Assembly: GCA_016235445.1 (NCBI GenBank)
Contig: JACRLB010000033.1
Span: 1-47,359, forward strand
DNA: 47,359 nt
Source: Chloroflexota bacterium
Lineage (GTDB): Bacteria; Chloroflexota; Anaerolineae; Anaerolineales; Villigracilaceae
Direction: 5' to 3'
Shown: positions 6,916 to 14,625 of the stretch, one piece after another
Layout: every line of letters starts with the position of its first letter
Numbering within the stretch: the first letter of the stretch is position 1
Notes under the pieces: generated by a model
Seen by the model: the letters and a program-made list of their open reading frames with translations, nothing else
What the model was told of the DNA's origin: nothing
Databases searched by the model: none
Translations under genes and position numbers: made by a program

Positions 6916-7590
6916 TCAATTACTTTTTTGGGGAACTTGCGGAATGATCCATGCGATCAACGCATGAGGCGAGCGTGTCTGGATGTACACATGGCCGGGA
7001 CCGGTCATTACCACCACAAAGCCTTCGCCGGAGAACAAATTGGATTTGGCCCCGCCGACGCCTTTTCTTTCAACGTTCATACTGGCGTCGAAAGCCACCA
7101 GATGTGAGGTGTCTACGATGTATTTTTCATTTGGGCCGAGGACTTTCTCGAAAATCGCCCCGTAGGAAGTGACCAGCATTTTTCCTGTGCCAGTGGCTTC
7201 CAACATGGAGAAACCTTCCGCGGCGACGAAGGCTTTGGAACTTATCTTGGCGTCGATATCCACCCCGTTTTCAGATGCAAGATAGGAACCCGACTGCACC
7301 AGCATCGGCGCGCCTTTCATCTCGATCAGGATAATGTCGCCGGGCAGGTCGGGAGCCAGGGTTAATTCGCCGCCATTCGGGCCAGCTTTCCAGAAATTCT
7401 GAAAGAAAGACTCGCCTCCCAGCACGGCGCGGCCCAACGATTTTAGGAAGCCGCCTTCGGCTTTGGTTTCGATTTCAAGCCCATCCGAATAACTGACCAT
7501 GGACCCAGAATCCGCGCGGATGCGTTCGCCGGCGGCCAATTTAACGATAGCCAAAGAATACGAAGGGCGGTGTTGAATGTCAATTTCCAT
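6916..7590 (-). CDS. AIM24 family (TIGR00266-type) protein
   Basis: The 224-residue product has the repeated beta-hairpin architecture of AIM24/TIGR00266 proteins. Recognisable parts are SGSMVSYSDGLEIETKAEG, a glycine-rich FLKSLGRAVLGGESFF, LAPDLPGDI, then EATGTGKMLVTSYGAI and GVGGAKSNLFSGEGFV. AAAGGAG stands 6 bases before the ATG. These proteins form trimeric beta-barrels of unknown function. It lies 100 bases downstream of the TM2 gene on the same strand, and AIM24-like and TM2 proteins both associate with stress or membrane clusters in other bacteria. Confidence 0.85.
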   Translation of the reverse strand: MEIDIQHRPSYSLAIVKLAAGERIRADSGSMVSYSDGLEIETKAEGGFLKSLGRAVLGGESFFQNFWKAGPNGGELTLAPDLPGDIILIEMKGAPMLVQSGSYLASENGVDIDAKISSKAFVAAEGFSMLEATGTGKMLVTSYGAIFEKVLGPNEKYIVDTSHLVAFDASMNVERKGVGGAKSNLFSGEGFVVVMTGPGHVYIQTRSPHALIAWIIPQVPQKSN

Positions 7591-7690
7591 AGAAAACTCC
7601 TTTGTTTCGCTTACCTGGTTATGACGAATATCCTTCCCTCCGCCGGGCGCGAAACAATCGGCACCCAGCGGAGGGGGATTTCATCTTTCG

Positions 7691-7894
7691 TTACTTTGCG
7701 AGCGGCTGTCCACTGCGGTCGGGCAGTTTATTCAAGAGAATCATTACAAAATCATAGAGCGCCCAAATGCCAAAGCCGCCGGCGGTGATCAGTTTGAGCC
7801 ACCAGTTTCCATATCCAAGGTAGAGGCGGTCAACGCCCAGCGGGCCAAGAAAAAATGAGAGCAATAGGGCGGTCATCCAACTTTTTTGTTCCAT
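7691..7894 (-). CDS. TM2 domain protein
   Basis: The 67-residue product consists almost wholly of a TM2 domain. A first membrane helix (TALLLSFFLGPLGVDRLYLG, residues 8-27) carries the conserved G..G.DRFYLG-type turn, and a second helix follows (LITAGGFGIWALYDFVMIL) with the W..D motif. AAGGAG is 7 bases before the ATG. TM2 proteins are small membrane proteins, often with unknown partners. It is the first gene of the minus-strand group that continues with AIM24. Confidence 0.85.
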   Translation of the reverse strand: MEQKSWMTALLLSFFLGPLGVDRLYLGYGNWWLKLITAGGFGIWALYDFVMILLNKLPDRSGQPLAK

Positions 7895-8303
7895 CGTAAA
7901 TCTCCTTATTAATCAAGTTTGAAGGGACAATGCGCGCGCCAACCTTTGGCTGTTGGGGATTGAAATATTTTCAGGAATTGCGCGGCGTCTTACGGGCAAC
8001 AGGTTGTGTTGAATGAACATGAGCCAGTACAGTTTTGTGAATCACATCCTTTCTTTTGCCAGCTAATCAATTCGTTTTTATCTGCCAGATTGTGCGCCAG
8101 CGAGGAGATGCCGATACCCACGGCCTGAATTGCCTGATTTCAAGCGGGCGTGACTAACTTATCATAAACAGCCCCCGCCCCCTTGCCCCTATTCCCCGGT
8201 ATAAAAGCGGGTATAGGAAAGGCATAGTAATTCAATGGAAATGCAAACACGCCGTAAAAACGGCGTGTTTTGAAAAAAACTGTCACAATAAAATGATATT
8301 ACC
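7895..8303. other. intergenic region, no gene seen
   Basis: These 409 bases separate the TM2 gene from the end of the kinase-regulator fusion. Apart from the hairpin at 8245-8270 nothing coding or repeated was recognised. The promoter of the TM2 gene should lie near 7900-7960 but no strong match is visible. Confidence 0.5.
8245..8275 (-). terminator. hairpin after the kinase-regulator fusion gene
   Basis: AAACACGCCG (8245-8254) pairs with CGGCGTGTTT (8261-8270) around a TAAAAA loop. It sits 34 bases past the stop of the minus-strand gene at 8304. The U tract on that strand is poor. Confidence 0.5.
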
Positions 8304-11300
8304 CTACCCCCTCGGTTTAGCATCCTTCTTCTTGCGCGCTTCCTGAACCTGGCGCAAATAAGCAATTGCCTGTTCGCGGTTCTTCACTTGCAAGCGGTCT
8401 AAAATTTGCGCCATGTGATATTTGATGGCTTGTTCGGTCACGTTCAATTCGCGCCCCGCTTCTTTATATGTCAGGCCGCGCGCCACCAGCCGCAAGACCT
8501 CCCACTGACGCACCGTCAACTCAGCAGGGATCATTTCATCCACATCGCCTGCCGACCGTACAACTGTTCCAGCGTGGTTGAACTCTTTCAGTAAACGGGA
8601 GGCAAGCTCGGGCGCGATCTGAACCTCGTCACGGGCCAGCCCTTCCAGCGTGGAAAAAAGCTGGTTCGCATCCAGATTTTTCAACAGATAACTCGAAGCG
8701 CCATATTTGATCGCATCCAAAAGATGTTCATCATCTTCGGAAACCGTCAACAGCACCACTTTGATTTCAGGAAATTCGGTTTTGATCAGGCGCGTCGCTT
8801 CGATCCCATCGCACTTCGGCATTTGAACATCCATCAACACCACATCAGGGCGCAGCGCCTTTACCTGCTCGCAGGCATCCAGCCCATCGCAAGCCGTACC
8901 AATCACCGTCAAGCCGCGCGCCGTCAACAGGTTTCGCATCCCATCCAAAAAGAGCGGCTGGTCATCCACCAGCAGGATGCGCAAACTATACATATCTTTT
9001 GGATTTTCACGCGAAGCAGATGCAGGGGTCGAGACAGTTGGAATATAGATGAAGACCTGCGTACCATGCCCGATGACAGACCGCGCCTCCATCCGCCCCC
9101 CAACCTGCTCGGCCCGCTCACGCATGATACTCAGCCCGAAGTGTTCCCTCTCCGCGCCGGGCGCAAGCTGTGGGTCGAAGCCCTGCCCATCGTCGCTGAT
9201 GATCAAAGTCATCTCGCCGGGCCGCAGGCTGATCAAAACCTCCACCCGCCGCGCTTCGGCATGTTTACGGATATTGACCAGCGCCTCCTGGACAATATGC
9301 AGAAGTTGGTCTTCCACTGCCGCGGGCAAAATGGGCAGTTTATCCTGCGGCGCGCTGAAGTTGGTTTCGATGCCCCAGGCCTGATGAAAGGAATTCAAAT
9401 ACGCCTGCAAAGCCTGGTAAAAATCCCGCTGTGGTGAAACCGAATCGCGCAAGCCTAAAATGGTATGCCTCAGGTTGGCATGGGCATCCTGCGCCACCTG
9501 AACGATCTCTCCCAAATTTTTCCGCGCCGCTTCCAGTTGATTTTTCTCCAAAAGCGTTTGGGTGGCCTGTGTTTGCACGTTGACATAGCCGAGCGTCTGC
9601 CCGATGCCATCGTGCAACTCGCGCGCCATTCGCTCGCGTTCCTCGAAAGTGGCCATCGTGCGCTGTTGCTCGATTACCTGATTCTGTATCTGGAGCAATT
9701 CTTTTTCCGCCTGCCTGCGCTCTGTAATGTCACGGATAATGGCGGTATAAAACTGGGCATCATCCACCCACCATTCAGACAGCGACATTTCCAGTGGAAA
9801 TTCACTGCCGTCCTTCCGCTGTCCCTGCACTTCGATAGTTTTGCCGATAATGCGTTTCTCTCCGCCGCCGTTCACGCGCGCCATGCCCGCAAGGTGCTCA
9901 TCGTGATGGCGGGGCGGCATCAGGAAGGTCAGAGGCTGATTCAGCGCTTCGGCCTCGGAGTAGCCGAAGATGATTTCCGCGCTGTCGTTCCATCCGACAA
10001 TCTGTCCCTGGCTGTTGGATGAAATGATGGCCTCGCTGGCAGATTGGGTCACTGCGCGGTAGCGCGCCTCACTGCTCTTCAGCGCTTCTTCCGCCATTTT
10101 GCGCTCGGTAATATCACGCACCACGGCGGTTACAAAAGTCTTGCCGCCCAATTGGAGCGGGCTTAAAAGAATATCCACGGGGAACTCGCGCCCGTCCCTT
10201 TTTATGGCGAATAATTCCCGCTGGCCGCCCATGGGACGCATGTGGGGTTCCGCAAAAAAATCAACCTGTTCCTGCGCGTGTCTGGAATGGAAACGCGTTG
10301 GAATGAGAATATCAATTTGTTGGCGCAGTAATTCCTCGCGGGCGTATCCAAACATGATTTGAGTCTGTTTGTTGACGCGCGTGATCCTGCCAGTCTCGTC
10401 CACCATTAGCAAAGCATCCGGAGTGAATTCAAACATATCTTCCGCAATCTGTTTGTTTTCCTTCAGCGCTTCCTCGGCTTGTTGGCGTTCGCGGGCTTCA
10501 GCTTTCAACTGCGTATTGATAATTTGTAATTCCTGCGTGCGTTCGGCCACACGCTGTTCCAGTTCTGTCACATACAGGCGCAATTGCGCCGCCATCGCGT
10601 TGAATGAATAGGTCAGTGAACCAATTTCATCGCGATGTTGGATGGGCATTTCCACGGTCAGGTCGCCGCTTTCCACCCGCCCAATACCAGTGAGCAGGGC
10701 GTTTAACGGCTTGACCAGGTTGAAGTTGACAAGAAACGGCAATCCAAAAATGATAAACAGACTGCTGATAACGATCAACCATGCCAGCGGCGAAATAAAA
10801 TCATGGAGATGATGGCGGAAATCCATGTAGAAATCCTGAATGACGCCCTGTGATGTACTTTGCATGGGCTGTGAAAGATCGTCCACTTGTTCAACGGGCG
10901 CTATCGACCCCGAAGTTATCCCTCTCAACCATGGGTTGGATGAAGCCAGTGCATCCGGGGAAAATGTCAGCGGATTGGGCAGGCCATTATAGGTAATATC
11001 GAAACTGCCGTCCCGATACAGAACCGCCTGAAACGTATATATGGAACTGGGATCGTCAACAGCCGGCAGGTGATCCCAGGTAACAATCAGGCGCTCTGGC
11101 TCCACACGTGCAAACATGCCTCCGCCGCTTTCTGGTTTCAAGTCCACCAGCAGTGGAAATATGCCCGGAAAAGCTTTGTAGTCATATTGCAAATTGGGAT
11201 GGTAGAACTTTTGCCCCATGCTAAGAACGCCCAGGCTGGTTACATAAATTTCGGAATAGGTTTTTCCATAAAATGAAAAAGTGAAATTTACCGGCCGGTT

Positions 11301-12275
11301 GCGGATATCAGTGCTCGATGTTGGCACAGGCAACCGGTCTCCCAGGTCTGTTTCAAAGATAAAGGGAATCGAGATGACATCGTACCCGCCGGGCAGATTG
11401 GGCGTAAAATGCAAAGTTTGGTGATCGATGATTGTAGGCTGGAAAGCGGCAACGTAAGCAGGCGACACCGCCCAGCCAACCAGTCCTAACACAGCCAGGA
11501 GCAGGGTCAATGTTATGCCGGATAGTTTGACCAGGAACGAAGTCTTTTCCGGCAGGAAGTTGAGATAGGCTCTGGTGAATAACCAGATCGCCGCCAGAAT
11601 CCCAAAAGAGAGGGAGGCGCTGAAGATGGCAGGGGAGATGAAAGAGAACCCTTCCAAAATGTTAATGACGCTCAAGGTAAGAAGCAGGATGAAAACAAGC
11701 GCAAAGGAGCGCGCGCCGCGCGCTTCCAACCCTTGCGGCTTCCACAGCTTGCGAAGCCAGTGAAGAGGGCGTTCATCGGCCAAAATCGTCTGGCGCAAAA
11801 ACACCACTGGCGTCCACACAAACAATACTGCCAGCGCATAGTCGGCTTCCAGAAAGCGGTATTCCACCATGCCCTGCTTCAACAACAAAGAAAAACGATA
11901 CACTGCGAATAGCGCTTCATAAAGCGTGTACAACAGACTCAACCCCAGCGTCACATAAGATTCTATTTTGCGATGTGGAAACAGGGAAGGAAAGCGATAG
12001 GCGAATTGAAGCAGAAGCACAAGCACGACCCCCAGGACGGTATTTTCCAGATAGACGATATATAAGCGCGGCGCAGGTAACAATACCGCATCCAATAATA
12101 ACAACCCGATAAACAGTGTGGAGGCGGCAAATAAGCTGGTAAGCAGTACAGTTTGCGTACTTTGGTTTTCGCGTTTGCTTAAACCGCGCTGGACGAGATA
12201 ACCAGTAATCGCCAGACTTAGGATCAACTGAGTCAGGTAGCCGATGGAAGCGGGGGTGAAATACAAGGCTGGCAT
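8304..12275 (-). CDS. membrane histidine kinase fused to NarL-type response regulator
   Basis: One uninterrupted frame of 1323 residues holds a whole two-component system. Residues 1-275 form seven or eight membrane helices. About 300-480 is an extracytoplasmic beta-rich domain with SLGVLSMG, LIVTWDHLPAVDD and DGSFDITYNGL, similar to nidogen-like (NIDO) domains. A membrane helix and HAMP follow near 500-560, then two PAS domains (about 610-850), a HisKA_3 helix with the phosphoacceptor in RELHDGIGQ (about 880), and HATPase_c (QEALVNIRKHAE, DDGQGFDP). From about 1095 comes a receiver (LVDDQP, VLMDVQMP) and a LuxR/NarL helix-turn-helix (VTEQAIKYHMAQILDRL) at the C-terminus. A DNA-binding domain tied to a multi-pass membrane protein would act at the membrane unless processed or internally initiated (Met at about 1095, weak ribosome site). 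Confidence 0.85.
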   Translation of the reverse strand: MPALYFTPASIGYLTQLILSLAITGYLVQRGLSKRENQSTQTVLLTSLFAASTLFIGLLLLDAVLLPAPRLYIVYLENTVLGVVLVLLLQFAYRFPSLFPHRKIESYVTLGLSLLYTLYEALFAVYRFSLLLKQGMVEYRFLEADYALAVLFVWTPVVFLRQTILADERPLHWLRKLWKPQGLEARGARSFALVFILLLTLSVINILEGFSFISPAIFSASLSFGILAAIWLFTRAYLNFLPEKTSFLVKLSGITLTLLLAVLGLVGWAVSPAYVAAFQPTIIDHQTLHFTPNLPGGYDVISIPFIFETDLGDRLPVPTSSTDIRNRPVNFTFSFYGKTYSEIYVTSLGVLSMGQKFYHPNLQYDYKAFPGIFPLLVDLKPESGGGMFARVEPERLIVTWDHLPAVDDPSSIYTFQAVLYRDGSFDITYNGLPNPLTFSPDALASSNPWLRGITSGSIAPVEQVDDLSQPMQSTSQGVIQDFYMDFRHHLHDFISPLAWLIVISSLFIIFGLPFLVNFNLVKPLNALLTGIGRVESGDLTVEMPIQHRDEIGSLTYSFNAMAAQLRLYVTELEQRVAERTQELQIINTQLKAEARERQQAEEALKENKQIAEDMFEFTPDALLMVDETGRITRVNKQTQIMFGYAREELLRQQIDILIPTRFHSRHAQEQVDFFAEPHMRPMGGQRELFAIKRDGREFPVDILLSPLQLGGKTFVTAVVRDITERKMAEEALKSSEARYRAVTQSASEAIISSNSQGQIVGWNDSAEIIFGYSEAEALNQPLTFLMPPRHHDEHLAGMARVNGGGEKRIIGKTIEVQGQRKDGSEFPLEMSLSEWWVDDAQFYTAIIRDITERRQAEKELLQIQNQVIEQQRTMATFEERERMARELHDGIGQTLGYVNVQTQATQTLLEKNQLEAARKNLGEIVQVAQDAHANLRHTILGLRDSVSPQRDFYQALQAYLNSFHQAWGIETNFSAPQDKLPILPAAVEDQLLHIVQEALVNIRKHAEARRVEVLISLRPGEMTLIISDDGQGFDPQLAPGAEREHFGLSIMRERAEQVGGRMEARSVIGHGTQVFIYIPTVSTPASASRENPKDMYSLRILLVDDQPLFLDGMRNLLTARGLTVIGTACDGLDACEQVKALRPDVVLMDVQMPKCDGIEATRLIKTEFPEIKVVLLTVSEDDEHLLDAIKYGASSYLLKNLDANQLFSTLEGLARDEVQIAPELASRLLKEFNHAGTVVRSAGDVDEMIPAELTVRQWEVLRLVARGLTYKEAGRELNVTEQAIKYHMAQILDRLQVKNREQAIAYLRQVQEARKKKDAKPRG

Positions 12276-12561
12276 GTGGAACTCTGAGGAGGAGTTGTAG
12301 GGATGGCTATTATACCGTGTGCTTATTTACCCAATCCTAAAATTCCGCAATCAGTGTGCAAGCAAAGGTAGTCAGGGGAGGTAGATTGTTCGCTGGGCTG
12401 TGAAAACCCCTCACCCTGCCCTCTACCCTACGGGCACACGTCCCTCAGGGAGAGGGGGGAGTCGACACGGCGAAAAGTCTTCATACTTGGGGTCAGTGAA
12501 AAACCAAATATGTATAATGAATTTAATCATTTTGTAAATCACATCAACGAGGATCAACCTT
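12276..12561. other. divergent intergenic region
   Basis: The 286 bases between the fusion kinase and the TPR gene contain a pyrimidine/purine inverted stretch (CCCTCACCCTGCCCTC, later AGGGAGAGGGG, about 12410-12465) of a kind common in intergenic DNA. TATAAT at 12513-12518 is a good -10 box for the TPR gene; no clear -35 box is at the usual distance. Confidence 0.45.
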
Positions 12562-13848
12562 ATGGTGAATTATCAACCCGATGATTTTGGAGAAAGCCCC
12601 TCTGAACAAAACAACGCGGTATCTCCCGTTGAGCAATGCCCGCATTGTGGAAAGGCAATCGAGGGGACTTCTGCGATATGCCCTCATTGCAATTTGCCCG
12701 TGGATGAATTGATTCAGGTGGATTTGCACCCAGAATTTCCGCGCCAGCGCCTGCACAGGCTTTTACAGCCCCGGAATATTATTGCGGCGGTGGCAACGGT
12801 TGCATTGGCCCTGGGGGTATATGGCTTCTTTGTCATTCAACGCTTTTCAAGCGATTACTACATCACAGCCGGGGACCGTTCGATGACCGAAGGAAACAAT
12901 GCCGCCGCGGTTGAATATTATCAACAAGCCGTACGGTTCGGCCCGCAAAACCCCGAAGCGTATGAAAAGCTTGGGTGGGCCGAGTATCAACTCACCCGTG
13001 ATGCCGATGCGCTGAAACATTTCGAGAATGCGCTTTCACTAAATCCAGGTCAAATGTTAAGCCTCTATGGCGCCGGGCTGTCTGCGTATCGGTTGCGTGA
13101 TTATGAAAACGCAATTTCTCACCTCAACCGCTTTATTGATATCGTACCCCGCTATGCAGGCGCGTACGAATACCTGGGGCTTGCCGAATACCGTCTCGGT
13201 AATTATGAAGCCGCCTACGCATATCTCAATGAAGCCTGGGTGTACAACCCGCAAAACGCGACCACCCTGTATTATTTGGGCCGTATCCTTGCCCTGCGCG
13301 GGGAGGCCAGCCTGGCAATCGAAAATTTTAATCAGGCAGGCGAATTGGGTTTCGACCCAGGCTCCGTCGCTTATGCCCGCGGGCTTGCCCAGATGCAGGC
13401 GGGAAGTTATGAATTCGCGCGCGACGATTTACAAAAAGCCCTGACCGCCTTCCCAACCCGAAAGGATGTGACCCTCGCGCTGGCAAAATCCTTTTACCTG
13501 CTTGAGGATTATTCAGCCGCGCGGGATCAGCTAACCACCATCCAATCCAATGTGCCGCTTCCCTATCAGCCAGACTACCTTGCTTTATCGGGTTGGGTTT
13601 CACTGCGCCAGGGAAACACCGCCGCCGCCCTGGATGCCTTCAACCAGTGGTTGAATTTGAACCCAAATAACGCCGAGGCATTGAATGCCCTGGGCTGGGC
13701 AACCTATTACTCAGGGAATTGCCAGACAGCAAATATTTATTTTCAAAAAACCAGTCAACCAGCAAAAGATGAATGGATCGTTACCAACGATTCCCTTAAC
13801 ACCGCAGATGAAACCCCTCAAGCTGGCTTGGAACTTCAATGTCAATAA
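12562..13848 (+). CDS. zinc-ribbon, single-pass TPR protein
   Basis: The 428-residue product opens with a zinc ribbon: CPHC (residues 26-29) and CPHC (40-43). A membrane helix follows (about 74-94, IIAAVATVALALGVYGFF). The rest is a chain of about eight TPR motifs, for instance NPEAYEKLGWAEYQLTRDAD, AGAYEYLGLAEYRLGNYEAA and NAEALNALGWATYYSGN. The TPR part is probably outside the cytoplasm. GAGG lies 9 bases before the ATG. The Flp-pilin-like gene follows after 22 bases, so the TPR protein may be an assembly or scaffolding partner of that pilin, as TPR proteins are in Tad-type systems; no Tad ATPase or secretin is in the window. Confidence 0.7.
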   Translation: MVNYQPDDFGESPSEQNNAVSPVEQCPHCGKAIEGTSAICPHCNLPVDELIQVDLHPEFPRQRLHRLLQPRNIIAAVATVALALGVYGFFVIQRFSSDYYITAGDRSMTEGNNAAAVEYYQQAVRFGPQNPEAYEKLGWAEYQLTRDADALKHFENALSLNPGQMLSLYGAGLSAYRLRDYENAISHLNRFIDIVPRYAGAYEYLGLAEYRLGNYEAAYAYLNEAWVYNPQNATTLYYLGRILALRGEASLAIENFNQAGELGFDPGSVAYARGLAQMQAGSYEFARDDLQKALTAFPTRKDVTLALAKSFYLLEDYSAARDQLTTIQSNVPLPYQPDYLALSGWVSLRQGNTAAALDAFNQWLNLNPNNAEALNALGWATYYSGNCQTANIYFQKTSQPAKDEWIVTNDSLNTADETPQAGLELQCQ

Positions 13849-13870
13849 ATAATCACAAAGGATAAATGAT

Positions 13871-14473
13871 ATGAACAGATCCCATTTCGATTCTTCCCAT
13901 CGCCTGCCCAAAGAAAAAGGCCAGGGTCTGGCGGAATACGCAATCTTGATCGCCATCATTGGCGTGCTCACGATCTTTGGGTTGGTGCTTGTGGGCGGGT
14001 CGGTTCAGGGAGGGTTTATCAAAGTCTGCGCCGCATTGGGCAATGAAGGCTGTCAGGCCATCGAAACTGAAACCGTTGTTGCAGGTACCACCACCCCCAC
14101 ACAGCAGGTTTCTGCAACCCCTTCCATGATCCCCACTGCCACCGCAACATTATCGGAGCCTGAGCCTACCCGCCCGCCCAGTGTCCCTCGACTGACCCCC
14201 GAACCCACCCCTGCCAGAGAATTAATAACCATGAGAATCAAAGTGGTCATCAATGAAAAGGGCGGCGGGAAAAATTCCCCGGCAGGAATACGAGTGGTGA
14301 TCTATAATGCCGCAGGCGAATACGTCGCCGAAGGCGTAACGGATGAAAAAGGAAACCTGTCTTTATCAGTGCCGAGAGGAAGTTATACCGTCGCCACTTT
14401 TTATAACAACGTTTGGAAACAAAATGGCCCATTCATGGTGACGAATTCAAGAGAGAACGTCATTCATCGTTAA
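13871..14473 (+). CDS. Flp-type pilin-like protein with C-terminal CNA-B/CarboxypepD_reg-like domain
   Basis: The 200-residue product has a class III prepilin signature: a charged leader ending KEKGQ, then GLAEYAILIAIIGVLTIFG, a hydrophobic helix at about residues 18-40. Cleavage by prepilin peptidase would follow the Gly before QGLAEY. After a Thr/Pro-rich linker (residues 75-115) comes a domain like Cna-B or carboxypeptidase-regulatory domains (GIRVVIYNAAGEYVAEGVTD, GSYTVATFYNN). A pilin-like membrane anchor on an adhesin-like domain is not the usual 50-70 residue Flp pilin. It forms an operon with the TPR gene. Confidence 0.7.
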   Translation: MNRSHFDSSHRLPKEKGQGLAEYAILIAIIGVLTIFGLVLVGGSVQGGFIKVCAALGNEGCQAIETETVVAGTTTPTQQVSATPSMIPTATATLSEPEPTRPPSVPRLTPEPTPARELITMRIKVVINEKGGGKNSPAGIRVVIYNAAGEYVAEGVTDEKGNLSLSVPRGSYTVATFYNNVWKQNGPFMVTNSRENVIHR

Positions 14474-14534
14474 CGGAAAAAATACCGCGCGCCTCGCCCC
14501 CCGCCGACAGTTGAATCTGTTCAAGCTGCAGAAT

Positions 14535-14575
14535 CCTGTCTGGAAGATTTACCCCATTTCTTCTAGACAGGTTTC
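14535..14575. terminator. hairpin between convergent genes
   Basis: CCTGTCT (14535-14541) pairs with AGACAGG (14565-14571), with a further GAAGA/TCTTC pairing inside. It lies between the convergent pilin-like and PxKF genes and could terminate either. Confidence 0.45.
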
Positions 14576-14625
14576 TGCTATTTTATTCACCGATGTTGCA
14601 GTAGCCATCTGCGTAACTAGTTCAT

